Position numbers and translations under genes: made by a program. A DNA stretch of 17,670 bases, from positions 1-17,670 of the forward strand of contig CABTZE010000026.1 of NCBI GenBank assembly GCA_902489215.1, read 5' to 3'. Under the pieces are notes generated by a model. The model ran no database searches, was not told the origin of the DNA, and saw nothing but the letters and a program-made list of their open reading frames with translations. Shown one piece after another: positions 1-6,807 of this stretch; positions within the stretch are counted from its first letter, which is position 1; every line of letters begins with the position of its first letter. The stretch is from an uncultured Brevibacterium sp. Lineage in GTDB: Bacteria > Actinomycetota > Actinomycetes > Actinomycetales > Brevibacteriaceae.

Positions 1-1067
1 ATGAGCGCGTATTCGATCGACACTCTGCGGCCTGTGGTGCGGTAGTAGTCGTAGGCTGCGTCAATCGCCTCATCGGCGTTCCAGCGGGTGTTGACTGGAA
101 TCATTTCGTTGCGCAGCCCGTCGTCGGGCGCGTGCAGGCTGAGGGCAAACGTGACTGGGATGTCTTCGCTCATGAGTTTGCGGATGCCCGGCACGAGGCC
201 CACCGTTGACACGGTGATGCGGCGAGGCGACATCCCCAGACCATGCGGGGCTGCGTCGGTGAAGCGGCGGATGGCGTTCATGACCCGCTTGTAGTTGGCT
301 AGGGGTTCGCCCATGCCCATGAACACGATGTTCGTGACGCGCTCTTCGCCGACGGGTGTCTGGGTGCCGGAAGGCTTCGCCCCGGCTCTGTCATTCCCAG
401 CTTCAGCGCTCGCATCGGTTACACCGGATTCGTCGCCGACCGCGGCTGCCTGTTCGCCGAGCATGTTGATGTCCGGCTCCGCGGTCGGGGCCAGTTCTCC
501 TGCCGCAATGACCTGGTTGGCTCGGATGACCTGTTCGACGATTTCGGCTGTCGACATGTTGCGGGTGAGCCCCTGCTGGCCTGTGGCGCAGAACGGGCAG
601 TTCATTCCGCAGCCACACTGGGATGACACGCACAGTGTGATGCGGTTGCGGTAGCGCATGAGGACTGATTCGACGAGTGCCCCGTCGAAAAGACGCCACA
701 GGAACTTGATGGTGTCGCCGTTTTTGGTCTTCAGCCGGTGGACTTCTGTCAGCAGCGGCGGGAAGAAGGCTTCGGCAAGGGCATCGCGCTTGTCAGCGGG
801 GATGTCCGTCATGAGCGCGGGATCGGTGATGTTGCGCTGGAAGTAGTGATTCGACAGCTGCTTGGCGCGGAATGCGGGCAGTCCGAGTTCGCGGACTGCC
901 TCCTGCCGTTCTTCCATTGACATGTCTGCGAAGTGCCGTGGCGGCTGGGTGACGCGCGGTGCGCGGAAGTTCAGCAGCGGGCGGCCATCGCGGGTTGGCG
1001 TCTTGGATGTTGTGCCGTCTTCGTGTTCGACGACGGGGCGGACCTGTTTGCGACGCGTAGTGCTCAT
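1..1067 (-). CDS. rlmN: Dual-specificity 23S rRNA/tRNA adenine-C2 methyltransferase RlmN (partial, 3' end off the left edge)
   Basis: Radical SAM enzyme that methylates C2 of A2503 in 23S rRNA and of A37 in some tRNAs, using a 4Fe-4S cluster and a methyl-carrying cysteine. About 355 codons are present; the C-terminus, with the second conserved cysteine, lies outside the window. Visible are the cluster motif CGMNCPFC (C153, C157, C160), the preceding cysteine in TLCVSSQ (C146, matching E. coli C118), GMGEP at residues 251-255, and SIEYALI near the edge. Between the cluster and GMGEP there are 90 residues, against about 44 in E. coli RlmN. The extra part is Ala/Gly/Glu/Asp-rich and looks disordered. 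The start is ATG at 1067 with GGGGAG just upstream, at rather short spacing. A hairpin separates it from cdsA, so it may be transcribed separately. Family assignment is firm. Confidence 0.96.
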   Translation of the reverse strand, partial: MSTTRRKQVRPVVEHEDGTTSKTPTRDGRPLLNFRAPRVTQPPRHFADMSMEERQEAVRELGLPAFRAKQLSNHYFQRNITDPALMTDIPADKRDALAEAFFPPLLTEVHRLKTKNGDTIKFLWRLFDGALVESVLMRYRNRITLCVSSQCGCGMNCPFCATGQQGLTRNMSTAEIVEQVIRANQVIAAGELAPTAEPDINMLGEQAAAVGDESGVTDASAEAGNDRAGAKPSGTQTPVGEERVTNIVFMGMGEPLANYKRVMNAIRRFTDAAPHGLGMSPRRITVSTVGLVPGIRKLMSEDIPVTFALSLHAPDDGLRNEMIPVNTRWNADEAIDAAYDYYRTTGRRVSIEYAL

Positions 1068-1087
1068 GACTCCCCTATTATTCCAAA

Positions 1088-1114
1088 GCTCCCCGGGCTG
1101 GGACCACGGGGAGC
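1088..1114 (-). terminator. Hairpin between cdsA and rlmN, probable terminator of the pyrH-frr-cdsA unit
   Basis: Perfect 8-bp inverted repeat, GCTCCCCG / CGGGGAGC, with an 11-nt loop, in the 65-nt gap between the cdsA stop and the rlmN start. On the minus strand the stem is followed by TTTGGAATAAT, a short, weak T tract. It could stop transcripts from cdsA or simply weaken read-through into rlmN. Confidence 0.5.
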
Positions 1115-1132
1115 GTGTAAAGGCCCTGTGTG

Positions 1133-2050
1133 TCAGGCGGTGGTGATGAATCCCGGCAGGATCGTGTAGAGCACGAGCACGACGGGTGCGCTGGGCAGAA
1201 TCGAGTCGAGCCGGTCCATGACACCGCCGTGGCCGGGCAGCAGGTTGCCCATGTCTTTGAGGTCGAGGTCGCGTTTGATCATGGATTCCGAGAAGTCGCC
1301 GAGTGTGGCGAAGGCGGGTATCACCAGACCGAGCACGGCGCCTTCCCACCACGGCACCTCGAAAGCGAAGACGGCCATGCAGATTCCGACGGTCACGGCG
1401 AAGACGGTTGAACCGGCGTAGCCCTCCCAAGATTTCTTCGGTGAGATTCTCGGGGCGATGGGGTGTTTGCCCCACAGGACTCCGAACACATACCCCCCGG
1501 TGTCAGAGGACACTGCCAGTGCCAAGAACGTGATGAGCAGAAGTTCGCCCTGCGGCTGGTGCAGGATGTGGACGATGAACGCAGCCATAAGACCGACGTA
1601 GGTCAGTGCGAACAGCGACAGCGATACTTCTTTCACCGGGTTCGGCCGCCCGGTCATGAGCGACACGAGCATGATGATGCCCGCTGACAGGGTGAACGCC
1701 ACCCACACGGCTTCGCGGCCGCCGAACCAGCTCGACAGCACGAGCCCAGCCGCTGCGGTCATGGTCAGCGGTCGGTAGACGTCCGAACCGGTGCGAGACA
1801 GTGCGGTGGACAGTTCCCAGGTGGCGGCGAGAACGCCGATGATCGCGACGACGAGGAAGGCCGGAGGGTAGATGAGAATGCTGGCGAGTACGGCCCCGCC
1901 GATTCCAACGCCGACCCCGATTGCGGCCGGCAGGTTGCGCCCGGCCCGCCCGTAGTCCTTTTCCGCCGGAGGGGTGACTTCCTCAGGCGACGGCCCTTGC
2001 TGCTCCGCCGCGCTGTCGCCCGAGGAAGTCGAAGGTGATTGAGCAGTCAA
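1133..2050 (-). CDS. cdsA: Phosphatidate cytidylyltransferase (CDP-diacylglycerol synthase)
   Basis: Integral membrane enzyme that makes CDP-diacylglycerol from phosphatidic acid and CTP, the precursor of phosphatidylinositol, phosphatidylglycerol and cardiolipin. The 305-residue product has a polar, probably disordered N-terminus of about 38 residues, then several hydrophobic segments. The family signature is near the C-terminus: SESMIKRDLDLKD, then PGHGGVMDRLDS, with the conserved Lys-Asp, His-Gly-Gly and Asp-Arg-x-Asp residues. The start is read as TTG at 2050, one base after the frr stop (TGA-A-TTG), with GGAAG inside the end of frr as likely ribosome binding site; this implies translational coupling. 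Last gene of the pyrH-frr-cdsA unit. A later start inside the disordered N-terminus cannot be excluded. Confidence 0.95.
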   Translation of the reverse strand: MTAQSPSTSSGDSAAEQQGPSPEEVTPPAEKDYGRAGRNLPAAIGVGVGIGGAVLASILIYPPAFLVVAIIGVLAATWELSTALSRTGSDVYRPLTMTAAAGLVLSSWFGGREAVWVAFTLSAGIIMLVSLMTGRPNPVKEVSLSLFALTYVGLMAAFIVHILHQPQGELLLITFLALAVSSDTGGYVFGVLWGKHPIAPRISPKKSWEGYAGSTVFAVTVGICMAVFAFEVPWWEGAVLGLVIPAFATLGDFSESMIKRDLDLKDMGNLLPGHGGVMDRLDSILPSAPVVLVLYTILPGFITTA

Positions 2051-2051
2051 T

Positions 2052-2609
2052 TCAGACTTCCATCAGGTCTTTTTCTTTTGCTGCGAGAAGCGTGTCGATC
2101 TCTTCGGTCTTCTTCTTCGTCAGCTCGTCGAGTTCAGCCAGACCCGCGCGGACTTCGTCTTCACCGAAGTCGCCGTCTTTCTGGAACTTCTCGAGCGTGT
2201 CCTTGGTGCGGCGGCGGACGTTGCGGATGGAGACCTTGCCGTCTTCCGCGTAGCCGCGGACGATCTTGACGTAGTCACGGCGACGTTCTTCGGTCAGCTC
2301 CGGAAGGACCACGCGGATGACGTTGCCGTCGTTGGCGGGGTTGGCCCCGATGTCGGAGTTGCGCAGGGCGGTTTCGATGTTGCCGAGAGCCGACTGGTCG
2401 AACGGCGAAATCAGGAGGGTGCGCGCTTCGGGCACCTGGAAGGAGGCCAGCTGCTGCAGCGGGGTGGGCACTCCGTAGTACTCGACCATGATGTTGGCGA
2501 AGAGCTGCGGGTTGGCGCGACCGGTGCGCACCGATCCGAAGTTCTCCTGGGTTGCCTCGACGGCACCGTCCATGCGGCCGCGTGCGTCCTTAAGCTCAGA
2601 ATCGATCAT
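2052..2609 (-). CDS. frr: Ribosome recycling factor
   Basis: Works with EF-G to split post-termination 70S complexes so that subunits can be reused. At 185 residues it has the usual length. The sequence is colinear with the family: N-terminal helix, the RTGRANP segment at about residues 28-34, the central beta domain containing YYGVPTPLQQLA and NVIRVVLPELTEERR, and a long C-terminal helix ending in LLAAKEKDLMEV. The ATG at 2609 is preceded by AGGAGACACA, a good ribosome binding site. It lies 27 nt after pyrH and 1 nt before cdsA, as in most bacteria. No odd features. Confidence 0.98.
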   Translation of the reverse strand: MIDSELKDARGRMDGAVEATQENFGSVRTGRANPQLFANIMVEYYGVPTPLQQLASFQVPEARTLLISPFDQSALGNIETALRNSDIGANPANDGNVIRVVLPELTEERRRDYVKIVRGYAEDGKVSIRNVRRRTKDTLEKFQKDGDFGEDEVRAGLAELDELTKKKTEEIDTLLAAKEKDLMEV

Positions 2610-2636
2610 TGTGTCTCCTATGAATAGTGCTGGCTC

Positions 2637-3380
2637 TCAGGCAGAGAGCACGGTGCCGATGTTCTCGCCCATGATGGCCGAGCGCAGATTTCCTTCGCCT
2701 TCCATACCGAAGACGCGCATAGCGACGTTGTTGTCCATGCACAGGCTGAAAGCGGTCGCGTCGACGACTTTGAGCCCGCGCTGCAGAGCGTCCTGGTAGG
2801 AGATGCTGTCGAGCTTCTTTGCGGTCGGATCGGTTTTGGGGTCTGCCGTGTAGACGCCGTCGACACCGTTTTTGGCCACAAGGACTTCGTCAGCGTGGAT
2901 TTCGAGCGCACGCTGGGCAGCAACGGTATCGGTCGAGAAGAACGGCAGGCCCGCACCGGCACCGAAGATGACCACACGGTCTTTCTGCATGTGGCGCATA
3001 GCGCGGCGCGGAATGTAGCTTTCAGCCACCTGCGGCATGGGGATGGCGGTCTGCACTCGCGTGTCAACGTCGAGCTGTTCGAGGAAGTCCTGCAGGGCCA
3101 GGCAGTTCATGACGGTGCCGAGCATTCCCATGTAGTCGGCGCGGGTACGGTCCATGCCGCGGTTCTGCAGTTCAGCCCCGCGGAAGAAGTTGCCGCCGCC
3201 GACGACGATCGACATTTCAACGTCACCGACAGTGGGGGCGATTTCACGAGCGACAGATGCGACGACATCGGGGTTCACGCCGACCGAGCCGCCGCCGAAC
3301 ACTTCTCCGGAGAGTTTGAGGAGTACCCTGCGCCGGTGTGTGGCTTCGGGTTTCGGGCTCTCGCTCACAGCGTGCGGCAT
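2637..3380 (-). CDS. pyrH: Uridylate kinase (UMP kinase)
   Basis: Hexameric amino-acid-kinase-family enzyme converting UMP to UDP, needed for all pyrimidine nucleotides; bacterial forms are usually regulated by GTP and UTP. The 247-residue product shows LLKLSGEVFGG for phosphate binding, VVGGGNFFRG, MLGTVMNCLALQDFLE, the GAGLPFFSTDT segment that binds UMP and senses UTP, and VDGVYTADPKTDPTAKK. The ATG at 3380 is preceded by AAGGAAG. First gene of the pyrH-frr-cdsA unit, with a candidate -10 about 30 bp upstream. In many bacteria pyrH directly follows tsf; here the plus-strand YeiH gene lies between them. Confidence 0.98.
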   Translation of the reverse strand: MPHAVSESPKPEATHRRRVLLKLSGEVFGGGSVGVNPDVVASVAREIAPTVGDVEMSIVVGGGNFFRGAELQNRGMDRTRADYMGMLGTVMNCLALQDFLEQLDVDTRVQTAIPMPQVAESYIPRRAMRHMQKDRVVIFGAGAGLPFFSTDTVAAQRALEIHADEVLVAKNGVDGVYTADPKTDPTAKKLDSISYQDALQRGLKVVDATAFSLCMDNNVAMRVFGMEGEGNLRSAIMGENIGTVLSA

Positions 3381-3410
3381 CTGCTTCCTTCCTTCGGTTG
3401 GATCGTTCCC

Positions 3411-3416
3411 AGTCTA
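3411..3416 (-). promoter_or_regulatory. Candidate -10 element for pyrH
   Basis: TAGACT on the minus strand, 30 bp upstream of the pyrH start, fits the actinobacterial TAnnnT -10 pattern. No convincing -35 hexamer sits 16-18 bp further up. It would give a leader of about 25 nt that includes the ribosome binding site. Confidence 0.42.
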
Positions 3417-3443
3417 CCCATCCGGGCCAGCTGATTCGGTATT

Positions 3444-3459
3444 CCGCCGTGTCCGGCGG
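3444..3459. repeat. Small inverted repeat upstream of the YeiH gene
   Basis: CCGCCG-TGTC-CGGCGG, a perfect 6-bp stem with a 4-nt loop, lies a few bases upstream of the candidate -35 of the YeiH gene in the divergent region shared with pyrH. It may be an operator half-site pair or chance GC-rich symmetry. Confidence 0.3.
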
Positions 3460-3465
3460 GGCCGG

Positions 3466-3495
3466 TTGGGAGCTCATGTCCTCGAGGAGCATAGT
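3466..3495 (+). promoter_or_regulatory. Candidate promoter of the YeiH-family gene
   Basis: TTGGGA at 3466-3471, an 18-bp spacer, then CATAGT at 3490-3495. The -10 ends 7 nt before GTG at 3503, so transcription would begin at or next to the start codon and give a leaderless mRNA, an arrangement common in actinobacteria. Confidence 0.35.
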
Positions 3496-3502
3496 AGAGG
3501 TC

Positions 3503-4525
3503 GTGAATACGTCCACCCGCTCCCTCCCGTCCGCGTCCGCGCTGCTGAACCTGCTGCCCGGCCTGCTGCTGTGCGGTGCCGCCGCCGCGGCAGCCTTTGG
3601 TCTTGCCACCCTTGTTCCGCACACCGGCTCTGTTCTCATGGCCATTGTTCTGGGCATGCTGGTGCGCAATCTGCTGCCCAAACTTCCCGCACGCTTCGAT
3701 CCCGGTGTTGCCTTCGCGTCGAAGCCGCTGCTGCGGGCTGCGATTATCGCCTTGGGCTTCAAGCTGTCCCTGACCGATATTGCGGCGATGGGTCCGCTTG
3801 TCATCGTGCTCGTCGTGGTTCTTGTGGCCGGGGGCTTCTTCCTCAGTGTGGGTCTGGGGCGCCTGCTGGGAGTAGGCCGCGATCTGTCGATGCTCATCGG
3901 CTGCGGTTTTTCCATCTGCGGTGCCGCTGCTGTTGCCGGGGCACAGAGCACTCTGCGCTCCCGCAAGGAGGACACCGCGGCGGCAGTGGCTCTCGTGGTG
4001 CTGTTCGGCACCATCATGATCGGCGCAGTGCCGCCGCTTGCCGGTCTGTGGAACCTCGATCCGCGCACCGCGGGCATCTGGACGGGTGCGGGTGTGCACG
4101 AAGTCGCGCAGGTAGCTGCAATCGGCGGGATCCTGGGCTCCGCAGCTTTGGAACCGGCGGTCATCGTCAAACTCGCCCGGGTGCTCATGCTCGCCCCGGT
4201 CGTGTTCTTCTTGGGCCGCTGGATGGCACGAGGCGGAGCCGCCGAGGGCACAGAATCGTCGGCTCGTGTGCCGCTCGTGCCGCTGTGGGTTGCACTGTTC
4301 ATCGTGGCAGCTGTCGCAACCACCTTCCTGCCCCTTCCCAGTTGGTTCCTCACCGGCGCCGACTGGGTGCAGAAGATCTTCCTGACCGCTGCGATGTTCG
4401 GGCTGGGTCTCGGCGTTCACTTCCGATCGCTCATCGGCATGGGTGTGCGACCACTCATTCTGGCCGCACTCGTGACCCTGGGTGTTGGCTCAGCAGCCCT
4501 GGGCGGGGCGCTTCTCGTAGCCTGA
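3503..4525 (+). CDS. YeiH-family putative sulfate exporter / inner membrane protein (UPF0324)
   Basis: Multi-pass membrane protein of 340 residues in the YeiH family, often annotated as a putative sulfate exporter; the transported substrate is not firmly established. About ten hydrophobic segments fill the chain. Family hallmarks are LLRAAIIALGFKLSL, GCGFSICGAAAVAG, the glycine-rich segment ending WTGAGVHEVAQVAA with its conserved His-Glu, and KLARVLMLAPVVFFLGR. The start is uncertain. GTG at 3503 puts the first membrane segment right after a short polar N-terminus and fits a leaderless promoter; ATG at 3476, preceded by GGGAG at short spacing, would add nine residues. It is oriented against its neighbours, divergent from pyrH and convergent with tsf, so it is an addition to a conserved locus. 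No LysR-type regulator, a common partner of this family, is in the window. Confidence 0.88.
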   Translation: MNTSTRSLPSASALLNLLPGLLLCGAAAAAAFGLATLVPHTGSVLMAIVLGMLVRNLLPKLPARFDPGVAFASKPLLRAAIIALGFKLSLTDIAAMGPLVIVLVVVLVAGGFFLSVGLGRLLGVGRDLSMLIGCGFSICGAAAVAGAQSTLRSRKEDTAAAVALVVLFGTIMIGAVPPLAGLWNLDPRTAGIWTGAGVHEVAQVAAIGGILGSAALEPAVIVKLARVLMLAPVVFFLGRWMARGGAAEGTESSARVPLVPLWVALFIVAAVATTFLPLPSWFLTGADWVQKIFLTAAMFGLGLGVHFRSLIGMGVRPLILAALVTLGVGSAALGGALLVA

Positions 4526-4635
4526 GCCGCATTCCCCCCGGAAGGAACAGAGGCATCCAAGCGGCACCTCGTGAGCTTCCCCATACCTGACCAGGCACCC
4601 AGCCAGCCATTCGGGAAGAAGAGCCGCAGACACAG

Positions 4636-4670
4636 AAATGCCCCCTCGGCAGTGAGCCGAGGGGGCATTT
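4636..4670. terminator. Bidirectional intrinsic terminator between YeiH gene and tsf
   Basis: Perfect 15-bp inverted repeat (AAATGCCCCCTCGGC and its complement) around a 5-nt loop, AGTGA, between two convergent genes. A GC-rich core flanked by AAA on one side and TTT on the other gives short U runs in either direction. It lies 15 nt from the tsf stop and 110 nt from the YeiH stop. Confidence 0.85.
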
Positions 4671-4685
4671 CAGCAGTTCAGACGA

Positions 4686-5513
4686 TCAGACGCCCACGCG
4701 GAAGCGCAGGAAGCCCTTAGCGTCGATGCCGGCTTCCTTCAGGACAGCCGAAACCGGGGTCTTGGGCTCCTTGGCGAAGCCCTGGTCCAGCAGGCAGTTG
4801 TCCTTGAAGAATGCGTTCACGCGGCCTTCCACGATGTTCGGGATGGCGCGCTCCGGCTTGCCTTCGTTCTTAGCGGTCTCAAGGGCGACTTCGCGCTCCT
4901 TTTCGACGATCTCAGCGGGAACGTCTTCGCGCGAGAAGTACTTGGGCGACATGGCTGCGATGTGCACTGCGACATCGTGAGCAACCTGGTCGTCGCCGCC
5001 TTCGTAGGCGAAGAGAACGCCGACCTGCGGGGGCAGGTCCTTGTTGGTGCGGTGCATGTACTGGGCGATCGAAGGAGCTTCGATGCGGCCCACGCGGCGC
5101 AGGTCAACCTTTTCGCCGAGCGATGCTCCGCCTTCGGTGATGATCTGCGAAACCGGCTTGCCGTCGATTTCGGTGTTCAGCAGGGTTTCAGCGTTGTCGG
5201 CGTTGTTCGCAACGGCCAGGTCGAGGACCTGCTCAGCGAGCTTGCTGAAGGTGTCGGACTTGGCAACGAAGTCGGTTTCCGAGTTGAACTCGATCATGGT
5301 GCCGACGCCGTTTTCGACGTGAGCGAGCACAACGCCGTCCGAGGTGGAACGGCCTTCGCGCTTGGCAGCGCCCTGCAGGCCCTTGACGCGGAGGATCTCA
5401 ACGGCCTTGGCCTTGTCGCCTGCGGCTTCGTCGAGTGCCTTCTTGACGTCCATCATGCCTGCGCCGGTCTTTTCGCGCAGCTCCTTGATGTCAGCTGTGG
5501 TGTAGTTCGCCAT
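4686..5513 (-). CDS. tsf: Translation elongation factor Ts
   Basis: Guanine-nucleotide exchange factor that releases GDP from EF-Tu. The 275-residue product begins with a UBA-like domain (TTADIKELREKTGAGMMDVK, residues 5-24) and carries the EF-Tu contact motif TDFVAK in EFNSETDFVAKSDTF. The rest follows the core and C-terminal modules, including YMHRTNKDLPPQVGVLF and AIPNIVEGRVNAFFKDN. ATG at 5513 has a strong AAAGGAG site. It follows rpsB by 41 nt on the same strand, the near-universal rpsB-tsf pair, and transcription probably ends at the hairpin just beyond its stop. Confidence 0.98.
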   Translation of the reverse strand: MANYTTADIKELREKTGAGMMDVKKALDEAAGDKAKAVEILRVKGLQGAAKREGRSTSDGVVLAHVENGVGTMIEFNSETDFVAKSDTFSKLAEQVLDLAVANNADNAETLLNTEIDGKPVSQIITEGGASLGEKVDLRRVGRIEAPSIAQYMHRTNKDLPPQVGVLFAYEGGDDQVAHDVAVHIAAMSPKYFSREDVPAEIVEKEREVALETAKNEGKPERAIPNIVEGRVNAFFKDNCLLDQGFAKEPKTPVSAVLKEAGIDAKGFLRFRVGV

Positions 5514-5554
5514 GGAATCTCCTTTGGAAGATACGGGGTCGAAGGGACGTGGGG

Positions 5555-6412
5555 TCAGGCTTCGGGCTTGTCAGCGGCCTTGTCTTCGGCCTTTTCGGCG
5601 TCAGCCTTGTCAGCTTCCGCCTTGTCTTCGGCGCCTTCGGACTTGCCTTCGAGGAGTTCGCGCTCCCATTCGGGCATCGGTTCGACGGCGGAAACGTTCT
5701 TTTCGCCCTCTTCGCTGGCACCGTGGCGCTTGATGAGGCCTTCGGCGACGGCGTCTGCAACCACGCGGGTCAGCAGCTTGACGGAGCGGATCGAGTCGTC
5801 GTTGCCCGGGATCGGGTAGTCGACGACGTCGGGGTCGCAGTTGGTGTCGAGGATTGCGATGACCGGGATGCCGAGCTTGCGAGCTTCGTCAACGGCCAGC
5901 TGTTCCTTCTTGGTGTCGACAACCCACACGGCCGACGGGGTGCGCTGCATGTCGCGGATACCGCCGAGGGTGCGCTCGAGCTTGTCCTTTTCGCGGGACA
6001 GGATGAGCAGTTCCTTCTTGGTGCGGCCTTCGCCCGCTGCGTCTTCGAAGTCGATTTCTTCGAGTTCCTTCAGGCGGCGCAGACGACCGGCGATCGTCTG
6101 GAAGTTGGTGAGCATACCGCCGAGCCAGCGCTGGTTGACGTAGGGCTGGCCCACGCGGGTGGCCTGTTCTGCGATTGCTTCCTGAGCCTGCTTCTTCGTG
6201 CCGACGAAGAGGATCGAACCGCCGTGTGCGACGGTTTCCTTCACGAAGTCGTAGGCGGTGTCGATGTAGCCCAGCGACTTCTGCAGGTCGATGATGTAGA
6301 TGCCGTTGCGCTCGGTGAAGATGAAGCGCTTCATCTTCGGGTTCCAACGGCGGGTCTGGTGACCAAAGTGAACGCCGGATTCGAGCAGCTGGCGAACGGT
6401 GACGACGGCCAT
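5555..6412 (-). CDS. rpsB: 30S ribosomal protein S2
   Basis: Small-subunit protein joining the ribosome late, near S1 (where present) and the 3' end of 16S rRNA. The product is 285 residues from ATG at 6412 (MAVVTVRQLLESGVHFGHQ), chosen because AAAGGAG lies at proper distance and the conserved N-terminus begins here; the frame stays open upstream but that stretch is leader. S2 landmarks are GVHFGHQTRRWNPKMKRF, the RNGIYIIDLQKS segment, RWLGGMLTNF and IPVIAILDTNCDPD. The last 30 or so residues are an Asp/Glu/Ala/Lys tail, a low-complexity extension also seen in other actinobacterial S2 proteins. Likely regulation is through the long 5' leader. Confidence 0.97.
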   Translation of the reverse strand: MAVVTVRQLLESGVHFGHQTRRWNPKMKRFIFTERNGIYIIDLQKSLGYIDTAYDFVKETVAHGGSILFVGTKKQAQEAIAEQATRVGQPYVNQRWLGGMLTNFQTIAGRLRRLKELEEIDFEDAAGEGRTKKELLILSREKDKLERTLGGIRDMQRTPSAVWVVDTKKEQLAVDEARKLGIPVIAILDTNCDPDVVDYPIPGNDDSIRSVKLLTRVVADAVAEGLIKRHGASEEGEKNVSAVEPMPEWERELLEGKSEGAEDKAEADKADAEKAEDKAADKPEA

Positions 6413-6625
6413 GCCGAGGTCTCCTTTCTCTGCGCTTACGCGCCTAGGGTTCCTGCGGCGGGCCCGTGGGCATAACCGCGGAACGGTTTTCGGTTGGTCC
6501 TGGCACCCGTGGATCTGTCGACGCGCTCTCCACCGGACTTGGGATCCGTTGGCTGTGGACAGCGCGCACCTTCGGCAGATCGGTTGAATCGGATGCGCGA
6601 AGTCAGAAGCAGACACGCTTCTGCT
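6413..6625 (-). promoter_or_regulatory. Long structured 5' leader of rpsB-tsf
   Basis: About 210 nt separate the predicted start of transcription from the S2 start codon. Three small hairpins are visible on the minus strand: CAGAAGC / GCTTCTG around GTGTCT at 6604-6623, at the very 5' end; AACCG / CGGTT with a 5-nt loop at 6474-6488; and GCGC-GTAA-GCGC at 6432-6443, a GNRA-type tetraloop directly before the AAAGGAG site. S2 is known to repress its own operon through the rpsB leader in E. coli; a similar role here is inference. No convincing small ORF was found inside. Confidence 0.45.
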
Positions 6626-6631
6626 GGTGTC

Positions 6632-6659
6632 ATTCTACGCTGTTGCTCAACCCAGACAA
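6632..6659 (-). promoter_or_regulatory. Probable promoter of rpsB-tsf
   Basis: Minus strand TTGTCT at 6654-6659, 16-bp spacer, TAGAAT at 6632-6637. The -10 matches TANNNT well and the -35 keeps TTG. It is the best sigma70-like promoter I found in the 395-bp gap between rpsB and the divergent peptidase gene, and predicts transcription starting near 6625. Confidence 0.6.
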
Positions 6660-6693
6660 AACGGGGCTGTTGCAGGCCACAGCTGGCGAGGTG

Positions 6694-6718
6694 GAACTCC
6701 CGGAGCGCTGGGGAGTTC
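6694..6718. repeat. Perfect inverted repeat in the divergent rpsB / peptidase intergenic region
   Basis: GAACTCCC and GGGAGTTC, an 8-bp perfect inverted repeat around 9 nt. It sits upstream of the rpsB promoter and 90 bp before the plus-strand peptidase start. It has no T tract on either side, so an operator or cruciform is as likely as a terminator. I saw no convincing promoter for the plus-strand gene in the rest of this gap. Confidence 0.45.
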
Positions 6719-6807
6719 TGTTCCGCTGTCTGGGGATTGCTGCGGGGTTTCCCACAGATGTTTTCTGGATCTCGCTGAAAGGTGACGAGGCGGGCTGAAC
6801 TGTCCGC

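Noticed and set aside
3244..4353. Minus-strand open frames of 350-370 codons opposite the YeiH gene
   Set aside because: No domain motifs; composition typical of antisense frames in GC-rich genes.
3154..4590. Long open frame of 478 codons on the plus strand overlapping the YeiH gene and the start of pyrH
   Set aside because: Translation is Arg/Cys/Ser-rich low-complexity and out of frame with the clear membrane protein; a high-GC shadow frame.
4962..6475. Plus-strand open frames of 285-308 codons opposite tsf and rpsB
   Set aside because: They are the complement of well-conserved ribosomal genes, and their Val/Asp/Gly-rich translations match no family.
6604..6631. Possible pseudoknot in which GACAC pairs with the GTGTC loop of the first rpsB leader hairpin
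   Set aside because: The GACAC lies between the -10 and the predicted transcription start, so most of it would not be in the RNA.
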